NCBI RefSeq assembly: GCF_023223525.1
Contig: NZ_JALPRX010000078.1
Span: forward strand, 1 to 64,000
DNA: 64,000 nucleotides
DNA from: Roseomonas acroporae
Lineage (GTDB): Bacteria; Pseudomonadota; Alphaproteobacteria; Acetobacterales; Acetobacteraceae
Reading direction: 5' to 3'
Under the pieces are notes generated by a model. That model was given only the letters and a program-made list of their open reading frames with translations. It did not search any database and was not told the origin of the DNA. Positions 25,638 through 35,729 of the stretch are shown here, piece after piece (the stretch's first letter is position 1; each line of letters begins with the position of its first letter). A program made the translations under genes and the position numbers.

Positions 25638-27350
25638 ATGAGCGGCGCGCTGCTGGTCCCGATGCTGCTCGTCCCGCTCGGGATGGCGCTGGCCTGCCTC
25701 GCCGCGCCGCGCGCGCGCCCGCTCGGCTGGCTGGTGCTGGCGCCGCTGCCGGCGCTGGCCGCCGCGCTGCTCGCCGCCGACGCGCCGCCGCTGCTGTTCG
25801 GCCCCGCCGCCGCGCGGATCCAGTTGGCGCTGGACCGGCCCGGCGCGCTGCTGCTCGGCGGCGCCGCGCTGCTGTGGAGCGCGGCCGGCGCCTATGCCGC
25901 CGCCTATCTGCGCGGCAAGCCGCACCACCGCGCCTTCGCCGCGTGGTGGCTGCTGACGCTGTTCGGCAATCTCGGCGTCTTCGTCGCGGGCGACCTCATA
26001 AGCTTCTACGTCGCCTTCTCCTTCGCCAGCCTCGCCGCCTACGGGCTGGTGATGCACGACCGCACGCCGCAGGCCTGGCGCGCCGGCAACATCTATCTCG
26101 CCCTGGCGGTGCTGGGCGAGGTGGCGCTGCTGGCCGGCTTCGTGCTGCTGGCCGCGATCACGCCGGGCAAGAGCCTCGCCATCGCCGACCTGATCGCGGC
26201 GCTGCCGGACTATCCCCGGCGCGGCCTCGTCATCGGCCTGCTCGTCGCCGGGTTCGGGCTGAAGGCCGGGCTGGTGCCGCTGCATGTCTGGCTGCCGGTG
26301 GCGCACCCGGCGGCGCCGATGCCGGCCTCCGCGGTGCTGAGCGGCGCGATCGTCAAGGCCGGCATCATCGGCCTGCTGCGCTTCCTGCCGCTGGACACGG
26401 CGGCGGCCGGCTGGGGCGACAGCTGGGGCACGGCGCTGCTGGCGCTCGGCCTGCTCACCGCCTTCTACGGCGTGGCGCTCGGCGTCACGCAGCGCAACCC
26501 GAAGACGGTGCTGGCCTACTCCACCGTCAGCCAGATGGGCGTGCTGACGGCGGTGATCGGCGCCGGCATGGCGGCGGAGGTGCCGGGCACGGCGCCGGAA
26601 ACGGCCTACGTCGCGGCCTATTACGGGCTGCACCACCTGCTGGCGAAGGGCGCGCTGTTCCTTTCCGTCGGCATCGCCATGGCGATGGCCGGGCGGCGCG
26701 GCTGGCCGGGGCTCCTGTCCGTGGGGTTGCCGGTGGCCCTGGTGGCGCTCGGCATGGCCGGGCTGCCGATGACGGGCGGGGCGCTGGCCAAGCTGGCGGC
26801 CAAGCCGGTGCTGGGCGACGGCGTGGCGAAGCTGCTCGCCAGCCTCTCGGCCGCCGGCACCACGCTGCTGATGCTGCACTTCCTGGCGCTGCTCGCCGGG
26901 CTGGCGCGGGGCGGCGCGACAGGCAGGGGCGTGCCCGCCCAGGGGTCGCCGGCCCCAGGGATGCCGGGTACAGGGATGCCGGGCACAGGAATCCCGGCGG
27001 GCATGGTGCTGCCCTGGCTGCTCATGCTGCTCGCGGCGCTGCTGCTGCCCTGGCCGCTCTTTCCCGGCGATCCCACGCTGGCGCTGACCCCCGCTGCGCT
27101 GTGGGAGGCAGCGTGGCCGCCGCTGCTCGGCCTGCTGCTGTATTTCGGGCTGCGCCGGGTGCGGGACCGGCTGCCGGCCGTGCCGGAAGGCGACGTGGTG
27201 GTGTTCGGCGTGCGGGCCTGGGACCGGGCCGCCTGCCTCGCCGGGCCGCTGGCACGGGTGGAGGCGGTGCTGCGCGACTGGACGGCGGCGGGGATCGCGC
27301 TGCTGCTGGTGGCGCTGGCGCTGATCGGGACGATGCTGATCGGCGGGTGA
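25638..27350 (+). CDS. Second NuoL/M-like antiporter subunit (complex I subunit 5 family)
   Basis: A 570-residue relative of NuoL/MrpA/MrpD with about 15 helices. LISFYVAFSFASLAAYG holds the TM5 region, where the usual Glu is not evident. GLKAGLVPLHVWLPVAHPAAPMPASAVLSGAIVKAGI and YYGLHHLLAKGALFLSVG carry the conserved Lys and His. A low-complexity insertion (PGMPGTGMPGTGIPAG, near residue 440) comes from a DNA repeat. It ends the mrp operon and probably takes the place of MrpA together with the DUF4040-MnhB protein. Apparent loss of the TM5 Glu, if real, would affect proton transfer. Confidence 0.85.
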   Translation: MSGALLVPMLLVPLGMALACLAAPRARPLGWLVLAPLPALAAALLAADAPPLLFGPAAARIQLALDRPGALLLGGAALLWSAAGAYAAAYLRGKPHHRAFAAWWLLTLFGNLGVFVAGDLISFYVAFSFASLAAYGLVMHDRTPQAWRAGNIYLALAVLGEVALLAGFVLLAAITPGKSLAIADLIAALPDYPRRGLVIGLLVAGFGLKAGLVPLHVWLPVAHPAAPMPASAVLSGAIVKAGIIGLLRFLPLDTAAAGWGDSWGTALLALGLLTAFYGVALGVTQRNPKTVLAYSTVSQMGVLTAVIGAGMAAEVPGTAPETAYVAAYYGLHHLLAKGALFLSVGIAMAMAGRRGWPGLLSVGLPVALVALGMAGLPMTGGALAKLAAKPVLGDGVAKLLASLSAAGTTLLMLHFLALLAGLARGGATGRGVPAQGSPAPGMPGTGMPGTGIPAGMVLPWLLMLLAALLLPWPLFPGDPTLALTPAALWEAAWPPLLGLLLYFGLRRVRDRLPAVPEGDVVVFGVRAWDRAACLAGPLARVEAVLRDWTAAGIALLLVALALIGTMLIGG

Positions 27351-27573
27351 GGATATTCGGGGCGCGGCCCCGGCAGGTCAGGCCCCGCCTGCCCCGGAAC
27401 CCATCCCCTCCATCCGCCCCCCCGGGGAAAGCCGGGAGCGGCGCCTCGGGCCCGTTCGTCCGGCGCCTCGACGGTCGGACCATCGGGATGGAAGGCCGAG
27501 CGGGCGTCTCCCGGGAGACGCCCCCCGGAAGACGCCTCTGGAGGACGCGGGGACCGACGCCCCCGCGCCGTGC

Positions 27574-27876
27574 TCACATGCCGGTGCGGCCGCGCACGTA
27601 GCCCTCGCGCACGCCCTGCTGGAAGGCACGGTCCTGCGCGCGCTGCGACTGGTCGAACAGGTAGCCGCCCGCGGCACCCGCGCCGGCGCCGATCAGCGCG
27701 CCCCAGCCGGCATTGCCGCTGAAGGAGCCCGCGATGCCGCCGATCGCGGCACCGCCGGCGGCGCCGGTGCCGATGCGGCGCTGCGAGTCGCTCATGCCCT
27801 CGCAGGCGCCGAGCGACAGCACGGCGAGCATCGGCAGGGCGAAGCGGGCGGCGCGGAACGTCATGATGCTCTTCAT
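27574..27876 (-). CDS. Glycine-zipper lipoprotein
   Basis: A 100-residue protein with a signal sequence ending in the lipobox LGAC (Cys25), so it is a lipoprotein. The mature part has a glycine-zipper hairpin (GTGAAGGAAIGGIAGSFSG and WGALIGAGAGAAGGYLFDQ), then a charged tail. Such proteins (YmgG/OsmB-like) associate with the outer membrane; their function is mostly unknown. The ATG at 27876 is preceded by GGAG. It lies 14 bp behind the Rap1a-like gene and is likely cotranscribed. Confidence 0.78.
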   Translation of the reverse strand: MKSIMTFRAARFALPMLAVLSLGACEGMSDSQRRIGTGAAGGAAIGGIAGSFSGNAGWGALIGAGAGAAGGYLFDQSQRAQDRAFQQGVREGYVRGRTGM

Positions 27877-27890
27877 CTCCTCGGCCCTCC

Positions 27891-28316
27891 TCAATGGCCG
27901 CGCCGCGAGCGCGGGTGCGCCGGCGCCGCTGCCGCCGGGCAGGGATAGGTGGCCTGGGCCCAGCGCAGCAGGCCGTCCACCGCGGGCTCGTTCGCATACT
28001 GCGGATTCTGCTTCGCCCAGGCGGCGAAGGCGATGCCCGACTGCGCCACGGTCGGCGGCGGGTCGGACACGCAGAAGAGCGGCGAGCGACGGCGGTTGTT
28101 CAGATACAGCGCGGTGTGCGTCTGGCCCACGGCGGTCAGGTAGCCCTGGCAGTAGGCGATCGCCTCGAGGCGCTCCACGCCCGTGGTCTCGGGCTGGCAG
28201 ACCGCCGCCAGATCGGCCGTGGTGGAAACGGAGGTGGTGGAAGCCGGCTGCGCCGAAGCGGGCAACGCCGCGCCCAGCAGGGCGGCCAGCGCGGCCGCTC
28301 CAAGAGTGTGTCGCAT
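27891..28316 (-). CDS. Secreted Rap1a/Tai-like protein
   Basis: A 141-residue protein with a clear signal peptide (residues 1-22, cleavage after ASA) and a Rap1a/Tai-like domain: CQPETTGVERLEAIAYCQGYLTAVGQTH, a FCVSDPP segment and PAVDGLLRWAQATYPCP, giving four conserved cysteines able to form disulfides. The family is named after type VI secretion immunity proteins, but most genomic members stand alone, as here; no secretion-system gene is nearby. It is likely periplasmic. The ATG at 28316 gives a normal signal peptide. Confidence 0.72.
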   Translation of the reverse strand: MRHTLGAAALAALLGAALPASAQPASTTSVSTTADLAAVCQPETTGVERLEAIAYCQGYLTAVGQTHTALYLNNRRRSPLFCVSDPPPTVAQSGIAFAAWAKQNPQYANEPAVDGLLRWAQATYPCPAAAAPAHPRSRRGH

Positions 28317-30047
<1,731 letters not shown>

Positions 30048-30158
30048 ACGCCTGTCGGGTGGCCGCCGGCGCGATGCGGCGCAGCGTGCCGGGGTCCCGA
30101 CGCTTCCCCCTCCCCTCGGGCGCGGCAAGGACCCGCCGGCCCGGCCCGCGGGCCTTTC

Positions 30159-30495
30159 GGGCAGGCTCCGGGCCGCCGACCGGGAGGCCGGGGCGGCGCG
30201 GCCCCGGCGGGGCGCGCCGGCGGCGTCATGGAAATCCCGGCGCCGCCGCGCCATGGAAATCCCGGCGCCGTCGGCGCCATGGAAATCCCGGCGCCGCCGC
30301 GCGGCGCGCGGGCGCCCGCGCGCCGCGCGGCGGCGCCGGGAGTTCCCTGGCGCGGCGGCGCCGCGAGGGCCAGGACGCCGCCGCCCCGCCCCGCGGCCCT
30401 TACGGGCAGGCCCCGGGCCGCCGACCGGGAGGCCGGGGCGGCGCGGCCCCGGGGGGGCGCGCCGGCGGCGTCATGGAAATCCCGGCGCCGCCGCG
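30159..30495. repeat. Direct repeat of about 92 bp (245-bp period) with CATGGAAATCCCGG units
   Basis: Positions 30159-30250 recur at 30404-30495 with few differences. Within them CATGGAAATCCCGGCGCCG appears at 30227, 30252, 30278 and 30472. A diverged inverted copy lies near 30333-30352. This fills most of the 467-bp gap between pobA and the convergent DUF971 gene. No gene is visible. Confidence 0.8.
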
Positions 30496-30514
30496 CGGCG
30501 CGCGGGCGCCCGCG

Positions 30515-30889
30515 CTACCGTCCCCGGCGCGGCGGGTCGCGCGACAGGCCGCGCGCCGCCAGCGCCGCCTCGTAATCCGCCCAGCGCGACGCCTGCTCCG
30601 CGCCCAGCGCGTAGAGCAGGTCCCAGCTGTAGATGCCGGTGTCGTGCAGGTCGTCGAAGACCAGCCTGACGGCGTAGTTGCCGACCGGCTCGATGCGCAT
30701 GATCCCGACCTCGCGCCGCCCGTGCACCAGCACGCGCTGCCCGGGCGCGTGGCCCTGCACCTCGGCCGAGGGACTCTCCACCCGCAGGTACTCGGCCGGC
30801 AGCGCGAAGCGGGCGCCGTCGCGGAACGAGACGTCGAGCAGGCGGCCCGCCTCGCGCAGGCGTATCTCGACCGGTGCCGGGGCCGCCAT
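30515..30889 (-). CDS. DUF971 (gamma-butyrobetaine hydroxylase N-terminal-like) protein
   Basis: A 124-residue stand-alone DUF971 domain. Visible are PVEIRLREAGRLLDVSFRDG, FALPAEYLRVESPSAEVQG, VGIMRIEPVGNYAVRLVFDDLHDTGIYSWDLLYALG, and a C-terminal Trp-Ala-Asp-Tyr segment. It is found next to iron-sulfur and Trm112 proteins in many proteobacteria; its biochemical role is unsettled. The ATG at 30889 gives the family length. It is second behind a Trm112-like gene, 17 bp apart. Confidence 0.88.
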   Translation of the reverse strand: MAAPAPVEIRLREAGRLLDVSFRDGARFALPAEYLRVESPSAEVQGHAPGQRVLVHGRREVGIMRIEPVGNYAVRLVFDDLHDTGIYSWDLLYALGAEQASRWADYEAALAARGLSRDPPRRGR

Positions 30890-30906
30890 GGCGACGGGCC
30901 GGCGCG

Positions 30907-31134
30907 CTAGCGCAGCTGCCGCGCCTCGCCGGGCAGCATGATCGGGATGCCGTCGCGGATCGGGTAGGCGAGCCCGGCCTGCTCGCTCACCAGCTCGCCG
31001 CGCGCGGCGTCGTAGCGCAGCGGCCCCTTGGTGACCGGGCATACCAGGATCTCCAGGAGCTTGGGATCGACCGCCCCGCCCGGTGCGGGATCGGACGGGG
31101 CTGGATCGGCGTGGGACTGGCTCGGCTCGGTCAT
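30907..31134 (-). CDS. Trm112-family protein (YcaR-like)
   Basis: A 75-residue small protein. After a Pro/Asp-rich start comes [21 protein letters not shown], then [26 protein letters not shown], the complete Trm112/YcaR pattern. The usual zinc-binding CxxC is reduced to a single Cys, as in many proteobacterial members. It probably acts as a small partner or chaperone; in other organisms Trm112 proteins activate methyltransferases. The ATG at 31134 is the best start. It precedes the DUF971 gene. Confidence 0.88.
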   Translation of the reverse strand: MTEPSQSHADPAPSDPAPGGAVDPKLLEILVCPVTKGPLRYDAARGELVSEQAGLAYPIRDGIPIMLPGEARQLR

Positions 31135-31309
31135 GGTATCTCGGTCCTGGGCGGGGCGGCCATCCGGCGCCGCCCCGCGCACCCTGCTTACGGCAGATCG
31201 CCCGGGCCGCAAACCGTGCAGCGCCGCCGCCGCCCGCCATCCGCGCCGGTCCGTTCCGCTCCCGGCGCGGCGATTCCGCCGCGGCCGAGGATGTCCTAAT
31301 GCGGGATGC

Positions 31310-32116
31310 ATGTTCCGGACCGTTCGCGCCCGGTCGATCCTCCGGGCCCGCCCATGCGGTGCCGCGGGCGCGGTCCCGGCCCCGTCCGCCCGGCCACCGC
31401 CCTGGTGCGGCCTGATCCTGCTGGCCAGCCTGATGCCGACCATGGCCGCCTGCGCCGCGCCGCCGCCGAAGCCGGACCGCCAGCCCGTGGCCGCGCGCCA
31501 GGGCGAGCGTGCCAGGACCCAGCCCGCGCGCCGGCGGGCCCAGAGGCCGGCCGACCAGGCGGAGGCCCGGCGGGACCGGCTGTCGTCCCCCTCGGCCACG
31601 CTGCCGCTGCCCCCGGCCACGCCACCGCCGCCACCGATCCCCGCTCAGGCCCCGCCATCCGGGGCCGCGAAGCTGGCGGCCGCCGCCCCGGTCGCCGTGC
31701 CGCCCGCCACCGCCGAGCCGCCCGATTCCACCCCCGCCCCAGGCACCACCCCCGGCGCTGCCCCTGGCGCTGCAACGACGGCGCCGCCGTCGGCCGCCCC
31801 CCCGCCCGCCACACTGCCCGGGCGATTCGTCAGCCGGGTGCGGGTACGCCGCAACGACGCGGTGGGCTGCGCCGCCGCCGACACGCTGCGCCAGCAGAGC
31901 GGCACCATCCTGCACCAGCCGCAGGATGCGGGCTGGCGGGATTCCCTGCGCCGGATGGGCTGCCACGCGGTTCCCGCCGCGCTGCAATGGGAGCTGGTGC
32001 GGGTGCATGGCGACACGGCGCTGCTGCGCCTGAATGCCGCCGGGGCCGGGTCGCTGTCGCTCTACTTCCGCGTCGCCGATCTCGGCACCCCCGAGGTGGG
32101 CGCGACGACACCCTGA
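31310..32116 (+). CDS. Hypothetical proline-rich lipoprotein
   Basis: Unrecognised 268-residue protein. A basic start and hydrophobic segment end in a lipobox-like MAAC near residue 46, which suggests a lipoprotein with a long leader, though the true start may lie later. Residues about 50-175 are low-complexity (Pro, Ala, Thr). The last 90 residues look folded, with [22 protein letters not shown], a Cys pair and a closing [12 protein letters not shown] recognise no family for this C-terminal domain. It diverges from the Trm112 gene. Confidence 0.5.
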   Translation: MFRTVRARSILRARPCGAAGAVPAPSARPPPWCGLILLASLMPTMAACAAPPPKPDRQPVAARQGERARTQPARRRAQRPADQAEARRDRLSSPSATLPLPPATPPPPPIPAQAPPSGAAKLAAAAPVAVPPATAEPPDSTPAPGTTPGAAPGAATTAPPSAAPPPATLPGRFVSRVRVRRNDAVGCAAADTLRQQSGTILHQPQDAGWRDSLRRMGCHAVPAALQWELVRVHGDTALLRLNAAGAGSLSLYFRVADLGTPEVGATTP

Positions 32117-32263
32117 GGCCATCTGGGAGGCCACCGGGGAGGCCACCCGGGAGGCCGCCCGGCCGCAGGGCGCGGCACTGCCCCCGATGCGGCCCCCGGC
32201 CCCCACCCTTGGCATCCCGCCCGGCCCGGCGCATGCAGTCCCCGGACTTCCCGGATCCCGACC

Positions 32264-33448
32264 ATGCCAGCTTTTCCCGCCACCGCCCGCCCCGCCATCG
32301 CGTCGCTCGAAGCCTCGGCCATCCGCGCGGTGGCCGAGTCCCTGCCCGACCTCACCGGCGTCATCCCGCTCTGGTTCGGCGAGGCCGACGTCGCCACGCC
32401 CCGCTTCATCACCGAGGCGGCACACCGCTCCCTGGACGCGGGCGAGACCTTCTACGCCGCCAATCTCGGCCTGCGCGAGCTGCGCGAGGCGATCGCGCGC
32501 TACAACGCCCGCGCCGGCCGCACCGTCCCGGTCGAGCGCATCTGCGTCACCAGCGCCGGCGTGAACGCGCTGATGCTGGCCTGCCAGGCGCTGCTCGATC
32601 CCGGCGACCGCGTGCTGCTGCCCACGCCGCACTGGCCCAACCTCTCCGAGATTCCCCGCCTGCTCGGCGCCGCGGTGGAGACGGTGCCGCTGCGCCTGTC
32701 CAACGGGCTGTGGCAGATCGGCCTCGACGAGCTGCTGGCGGCGATCCGGCCCGACACGCGGCTGGTGATCCTGAACTCGCCGGCCAATCCCACGGGCTGG
32801 ACGCTGACGCGCGACGAGCAGCGCGCCGTGCTCGACCATTGCCGCCGGCTCGGCGTCTGGATCCTGGCCGACGAGGTGTACGAGCGGCTTTGCTTCGACG
32901 ACGCGGGCGGGTCGGCGCCGGGGCGCGCCCCCTCCTTCCTCGACATCGCCTCGCCCGAGGACCGGCTGGTGGTGGTCAACAGCTTCTCCAAGAGCTGGGC
33001 GATGACCGGCTGGCGCCTGGGCTGGCTGGTGCTGCCGCCGACGCTGATGCCGGCCTTCAACAAGGTCACGGAATACAACACCTCCTGCGCCCCCACCTTC
33101 GTGCAGCGCGCGGGCGTGGCGGCGCTGGACGAGGGCGACGACTTCGTGACCGCCACCACCGGGACCCTGCGCGCGCGCCGCGACCTCGCCGCCGGGCTGC
33201 TGAACCGGGTGCCGGGCCTGCACGCGCCGGTGCCGCGTGGCGCCATGTACCTGTTCCTGGCGGTGGACGGGGAGCGGGACAGCCTCTCGCTCGCCAAGCG
33301 CATCCTGCGCGAGGCGAAGGTGGGGCTGGCGCCGGGCGTCGCCTTCGGGCCGGCCGGGGAGGGCTGCCTGCGGCTCTGCTTCGCCGTGGCGGAGGAGCGG
33401 CTGGCGGAGGCCTGCGGGCGGCTGGACCGCTTCTTCCGGGGTGGCTGA
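32264..33448 (+). CDS. Class I/II PLP-dependent aminotransferase
   Basis: A 394-residue fold-type I aminotransferase. PLP contacts are Asn175 (SPANPTGW), Asp203 (ADEVYERL) and Lys243 (NSFSKSWAMTGWRLGW), the Schiff-base residue. The N-terminal VIPLWFGEADVATP and Tyr in the AANLG loop are typical of aspartate/aromatic-type enzymes. It transfers an amino group from an amino acid to 2-oxoglutarate or similar; substrate choice is unknown. ATG 32264 follows only a weak ribosome site. It sits between the lipoprotein and rppH genes on the same strand. Confidence 0.9.
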   Translation: MPAFPATARPAIASLEASAIRAVAESLPDLTGVIPLWFGEADVATPRFITEAAHRSLDAGETFYAANLGLRELREAIARYNARAGRTVPVERICVTSAGVNALMLACQALLDPGDRVLLPTPHWPNLSEIPRLLGAAVETVPLRLSNGLWQIGLDELLAAIRPDTRLVILNSPANPTGWTLTRDEQRAVLDHCRRLGVWILADEVYERLCFDDAGGSAPGRAPSFLDIASPEDRLVVVNSFSKSWAMTGWRLGWLVLPPTLMPAFNKVTEYNTSCAPTFVQRAGVAALDEGDDFVTATTGTLRARRDLAAGLLNRVPGLHAPVPRGAMYLFLAVDGERDSLSLAKRILREAKVGLAPGVAFGPAGEGCLRLCFAVAEERLAEACGRLDRFFRGG

Positions 33449-33658
33449 CGCCCGAGGCGGCGTCCGCCGGCCCGTCCCGGGGCGCCGCCCGGCCGGCGCA
33501 AGGCCCGACCAGTGCGGACCGCGCCGCGCGTGGCGGGCCGGTTCGACTCGGCGCCGGAAATGCGGGAGAACGGGCGCGCCGAGGCGCCGCCGCGCGGTGG
33601 CGCCGCCCCCGCAACCCGAGGCCGGCGCGACGGCGCCGCCGCCTGTCCCGGAGCCCCG

Positions 33659-34144
33659 ATGAGCGACCTTCCCTATCGCCCCAATGTCGGCGCGGTGCTG
33701 TTCAACGCCGGGGGCCTCGTCTTCGTCGCCCGCCGCGCCGACTTCCCGAACGCCGAGGGGCCGGCCGGGGGCTGGCAGCTTCCCCAGGGCGGCATGGACC
33801 CGGGCGAGGACCCGCGCCAGGCCGTGCTGCGCGAGCTGGCCGAGGAGATCGGCACCGACAAGGCCGAGATCATCGCCGAGCACGACGAGTGGCTGAGCTA
33901 CGACCTGCCGCCGGAGCTGCTGGGCAAGGCGCTGGGCGGGAAGTATCGCGGCCAGCGGCAGCGCTGGTTCGCGCTGCGCTTCACGGGGCAGGACAGCGAC
34001 ATCCGCCTGGATGCCGACCCGCACCCGGAATTCGACGCCTGGCGCTGGGCGCGGCTGGAGGAGCTGCCGACGCTGGCGGTGGGCTTCAAGCTGGCGATCT
34101 ACCGGGCGCTGGTGCCGGCCTTCGCCCGCTTCGCGGCGCGCTGA
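33659..34144 (+). CDS. rppH: RNA pyrophosphohydrolase (Nudix)
   Basis: A 161-residue Nudix hydrolase of the RppH/NudH type. The Nudix box spans residues 44-66 (GGMDPGED...RELAEEIGT, with Glu59, Glu62 and Glu63). The YRPNVGAVLFN start and GGKYRGQRQRWFALRFTG and WRWARLEELP segments are the RppH signature. It removes pyrophosphate from 5'-triphosphorylated RNA and starts 5'-end-dependent mRNA decay; it may also cleave diadenosine polyphosphates. The ATG at 33659 fits the family N terminus. It is convergent with the xylanase gene across a repeat-filled gap. Confidence 0.94.
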   Translation: MSDLPYRPNVGAVLFNAGGLVFVARRADFPNAEGPAGGWQLPQGGMDPGEDPRQAVLRELAEEIGTDKAEIIAEHDEWLSYDLPPELLGKALGGKYRGQRQRWFALRFTGQDSDIRLDADPHPEFDAWRWARLEELPTLAVGFKLAIYRALVPAFARFAAR

Positions 34145-34166
34145 TCCGGCCGGCCGATTCCATCGA

Positions 34167-34437
34167 CCGGACTTTCCAGGGCCGTTCCGGTCTTTCGATC
34201 CGGCGCATTTCCGACGCGCCGGGCGCCGCCCGCGCCCGTTTCCCGCAAGGGGGATCCAAGGGGGCCTCGCCCCTTGGCGGATGGGTTCCAAGGGAAGGCG
34301 GCGCCTTCCCTGGCGGGGTCCGGGGCGGCGCCCCGTTTACAGCGAACCGCAGTCCGGTTGGGACGGCGGTTCGCTGTCGCTCGTTGTTCCCGGCGCGGAT
34401 TCACGCCGCCGGGCGTGTCAGCCCGTCGGCGCCCCGT
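34167..34437. repeat. Dispersed element copy B with embedded GC-hairpin array
   Basis: The gap between convergent rppH and the xylanase gene holds three parts. At 34167-34217 it resembles 5-77 of copy A. At 34255-34335 there are three GC dyads (CCAAGGGG/CCCCTTGG-type, then one near 34310, then GGGGCGGCGCCCC). At 34343-34430 there are 88 bp matching copies A and C, including the CGAACCGCAGTCC stem. Copy B stops 7 bp before the xylanase stop codon. Confidence 0.8.
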
Positions 34438-35721
34438 TCAGCGCTCCGGCAGGGTGGCGAAGGCGTCGGCCAGGGCCTGCCACATCGGCCGGCGCCGGCG
34501 CTCCTCGTCGAAGGGCAGGCCGCGATGCTGCGCCCCGTCCCGGCGGGCCACGTCGGGGTCGCGCAGCAGCCAGGATTCCCGGTCGGACAGGCCCCAGGTG
34601 AGGACGGTCCGCACCCCGCCCGCCAGCCCGGCGGCGACGAAGGACTGCACCCGCTCGGCCACCGCCGCGTCACGCTGCGCGATGTCGGGCGCGATCCGGG
34701 GCGCCTCGCGCACGTCGAGCTCGGTGATCAGCACGGCGAGGCCGAGGCTGCGCAGCTCCTCGACATGGGCCCGGAAGCCTTCGGGGCTGAAACGCTCGCT
34801 CATCTGAAGGTGCCCCTGGATGCCGACCGCATCCAGGGGCACGCCGCGTTCGAGCAGGCCGCGCACCAGCCGCATCAGGCGCCGCCGCTTCTCCAGCGAC
34901 CAGGGCTCGTCGGATTCGGTGCCGTAGTCGTTCAGCACGAGGCGCAGCGTCGCGTCGCGCTCGCGGGCGAGGCGCAGGGCGAGGTCGATGTAGCCGGGCC
35001 CCAGCGCGCGCAGCCAGGGCGAGTCGCGCAGCTCGCCGGGACCGGCCTGCGGCGTGTCGGAGCCGGCGACGTCCGCGACCACCTCGTTCACCACGTCCCA
35101 GTCGCGCACCTGCCGGCGGGTGCGGTCGAGCACGGTGGCGATGTGCGCCTCCAGCACGGCGCGCGCGCGCTGCGGCCCCTCGGCCAGCGCGGTGAGCAGC
35201 CAGTCCGGCATGGCCTGGTGCCAGACCAGCGCGTGGCCGCGCACCTGCCTGCGATGCCGCAGGCCGAAGCGGAGGATCCTGTCGAGCGGCGCGAAGTCGA
35301 AGCGGCCCTCCTGCGGCTGCAGGGCGGACCACTTGCCCTCCCATTCCGGCACCAGCAGCGCCGCTTCCGCCGCGACCATGGCGGCGTAGGCCGGCTCGGT
35401 GTCCAGCCAGCCGCCCTGCACGGCGGTGCCGAAGGTGACGCCGCGCCGGAGGCCCAGCACGCCGAGGCCAGGCGTGCCGGCGCCCGCCGCGCCGTTCGCG
35501 GGAGGGGTGGGCGCGGGCGGGGTGGGCACCGGCGGCGTGAGCCCTGACGGGGCGGGCGCCGGCGGGGTATCCGGCGACGCGGGCGCGCCCGTGCCTGCCG
35601 GGGCGGCAGAACTCTCCTGAGCGTGGGCGGGGGCGCGCGCCACCCCGGCCAGGGCCACGCCGGCGGCTCCGAGCAGCGCCCGCCGTCCGGCGGCCGAGGG
35701 GCGCGGCGCCGCCGGTCGCAC
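34438..35721 (-). CDS. Secreted endo-1,4-beta-xylanase, glycoside hydrolase family 10
   Basis: A 427-residue protein with a Tat-like or Sec leader (AGRRALLGAAGVALAGVARA, cleavage after AHA), a Pro/Ala/Thr-rich linker (residues about 36-85), then a GH10 barrel. The acid/base Glu213 lies in WDVVNEV and the nucleophile Glu334 in LITELDVRE. RGHALVWHQAMPDWL and a QGHLQM strand also match. It should cut xylan backbones outside the cytoplasm. GTG 35721 is the best start because upstream reading runs into the next gene. It lies 8 bp behind the ferritin-like gene. It is the only polysaccharide enzyme seen, so its role may be in plant-polymer use. Confidence 0.9.
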   Translation of the reverse strand: MRPAAPRPSAAGRRALLGAAGVALAGVARAPAHAQESSAAPAGTGAPASPDTPPAPAPSGLTPPVPTPPAPTPPANGAAGAGTPGLGVLGLRRGVTFGTAVQGGWLDTEPAYAAMVAAEAALLVPEWEGKWSALQPQEGRFDFAPLDRILRFGLRHRRQVRGHALVWHQAMPDWLLTALAEGPQRARAVLEAHIATVLDRTRRQVRDWDVVNEVVADVAGSDTPQAGPGELRDSPWLRALGPGYIDLALRLARERDATLRLVLNDYGTESDEPWSLEKRRRLMRLVRGLLERGVPLDAVGIQGHLQMSERFSPEGFRAHVEELRSLGLAVLITELDVREAPRIAPDIAQRDAAVAERVQSFVAAGLAGGVRTVLTWGLSDRESWLLRDPDVARRDGAQHRGLPFDEERRRRPMWQALADAFATLPER

Positions 35722-35729
35722 GGGCCGGC

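Noticed and set aside
27891-28316. Type VI secretion immunity gene
   Set aside because: Only the domain name suggests it. No effector, VgrG or other type VI gene is nearby.
30515-34291. A minus-strand open frame of more than 1200 codons across rppH and the aminotransferase
   Set aside because: It lies antisense to two clear plus-strand enzymes and is Arg/Gly/Pro-rich. In DNA this GC-rich, stop codons are scarce. Only its last 124 codons are a real gene (DUF971).
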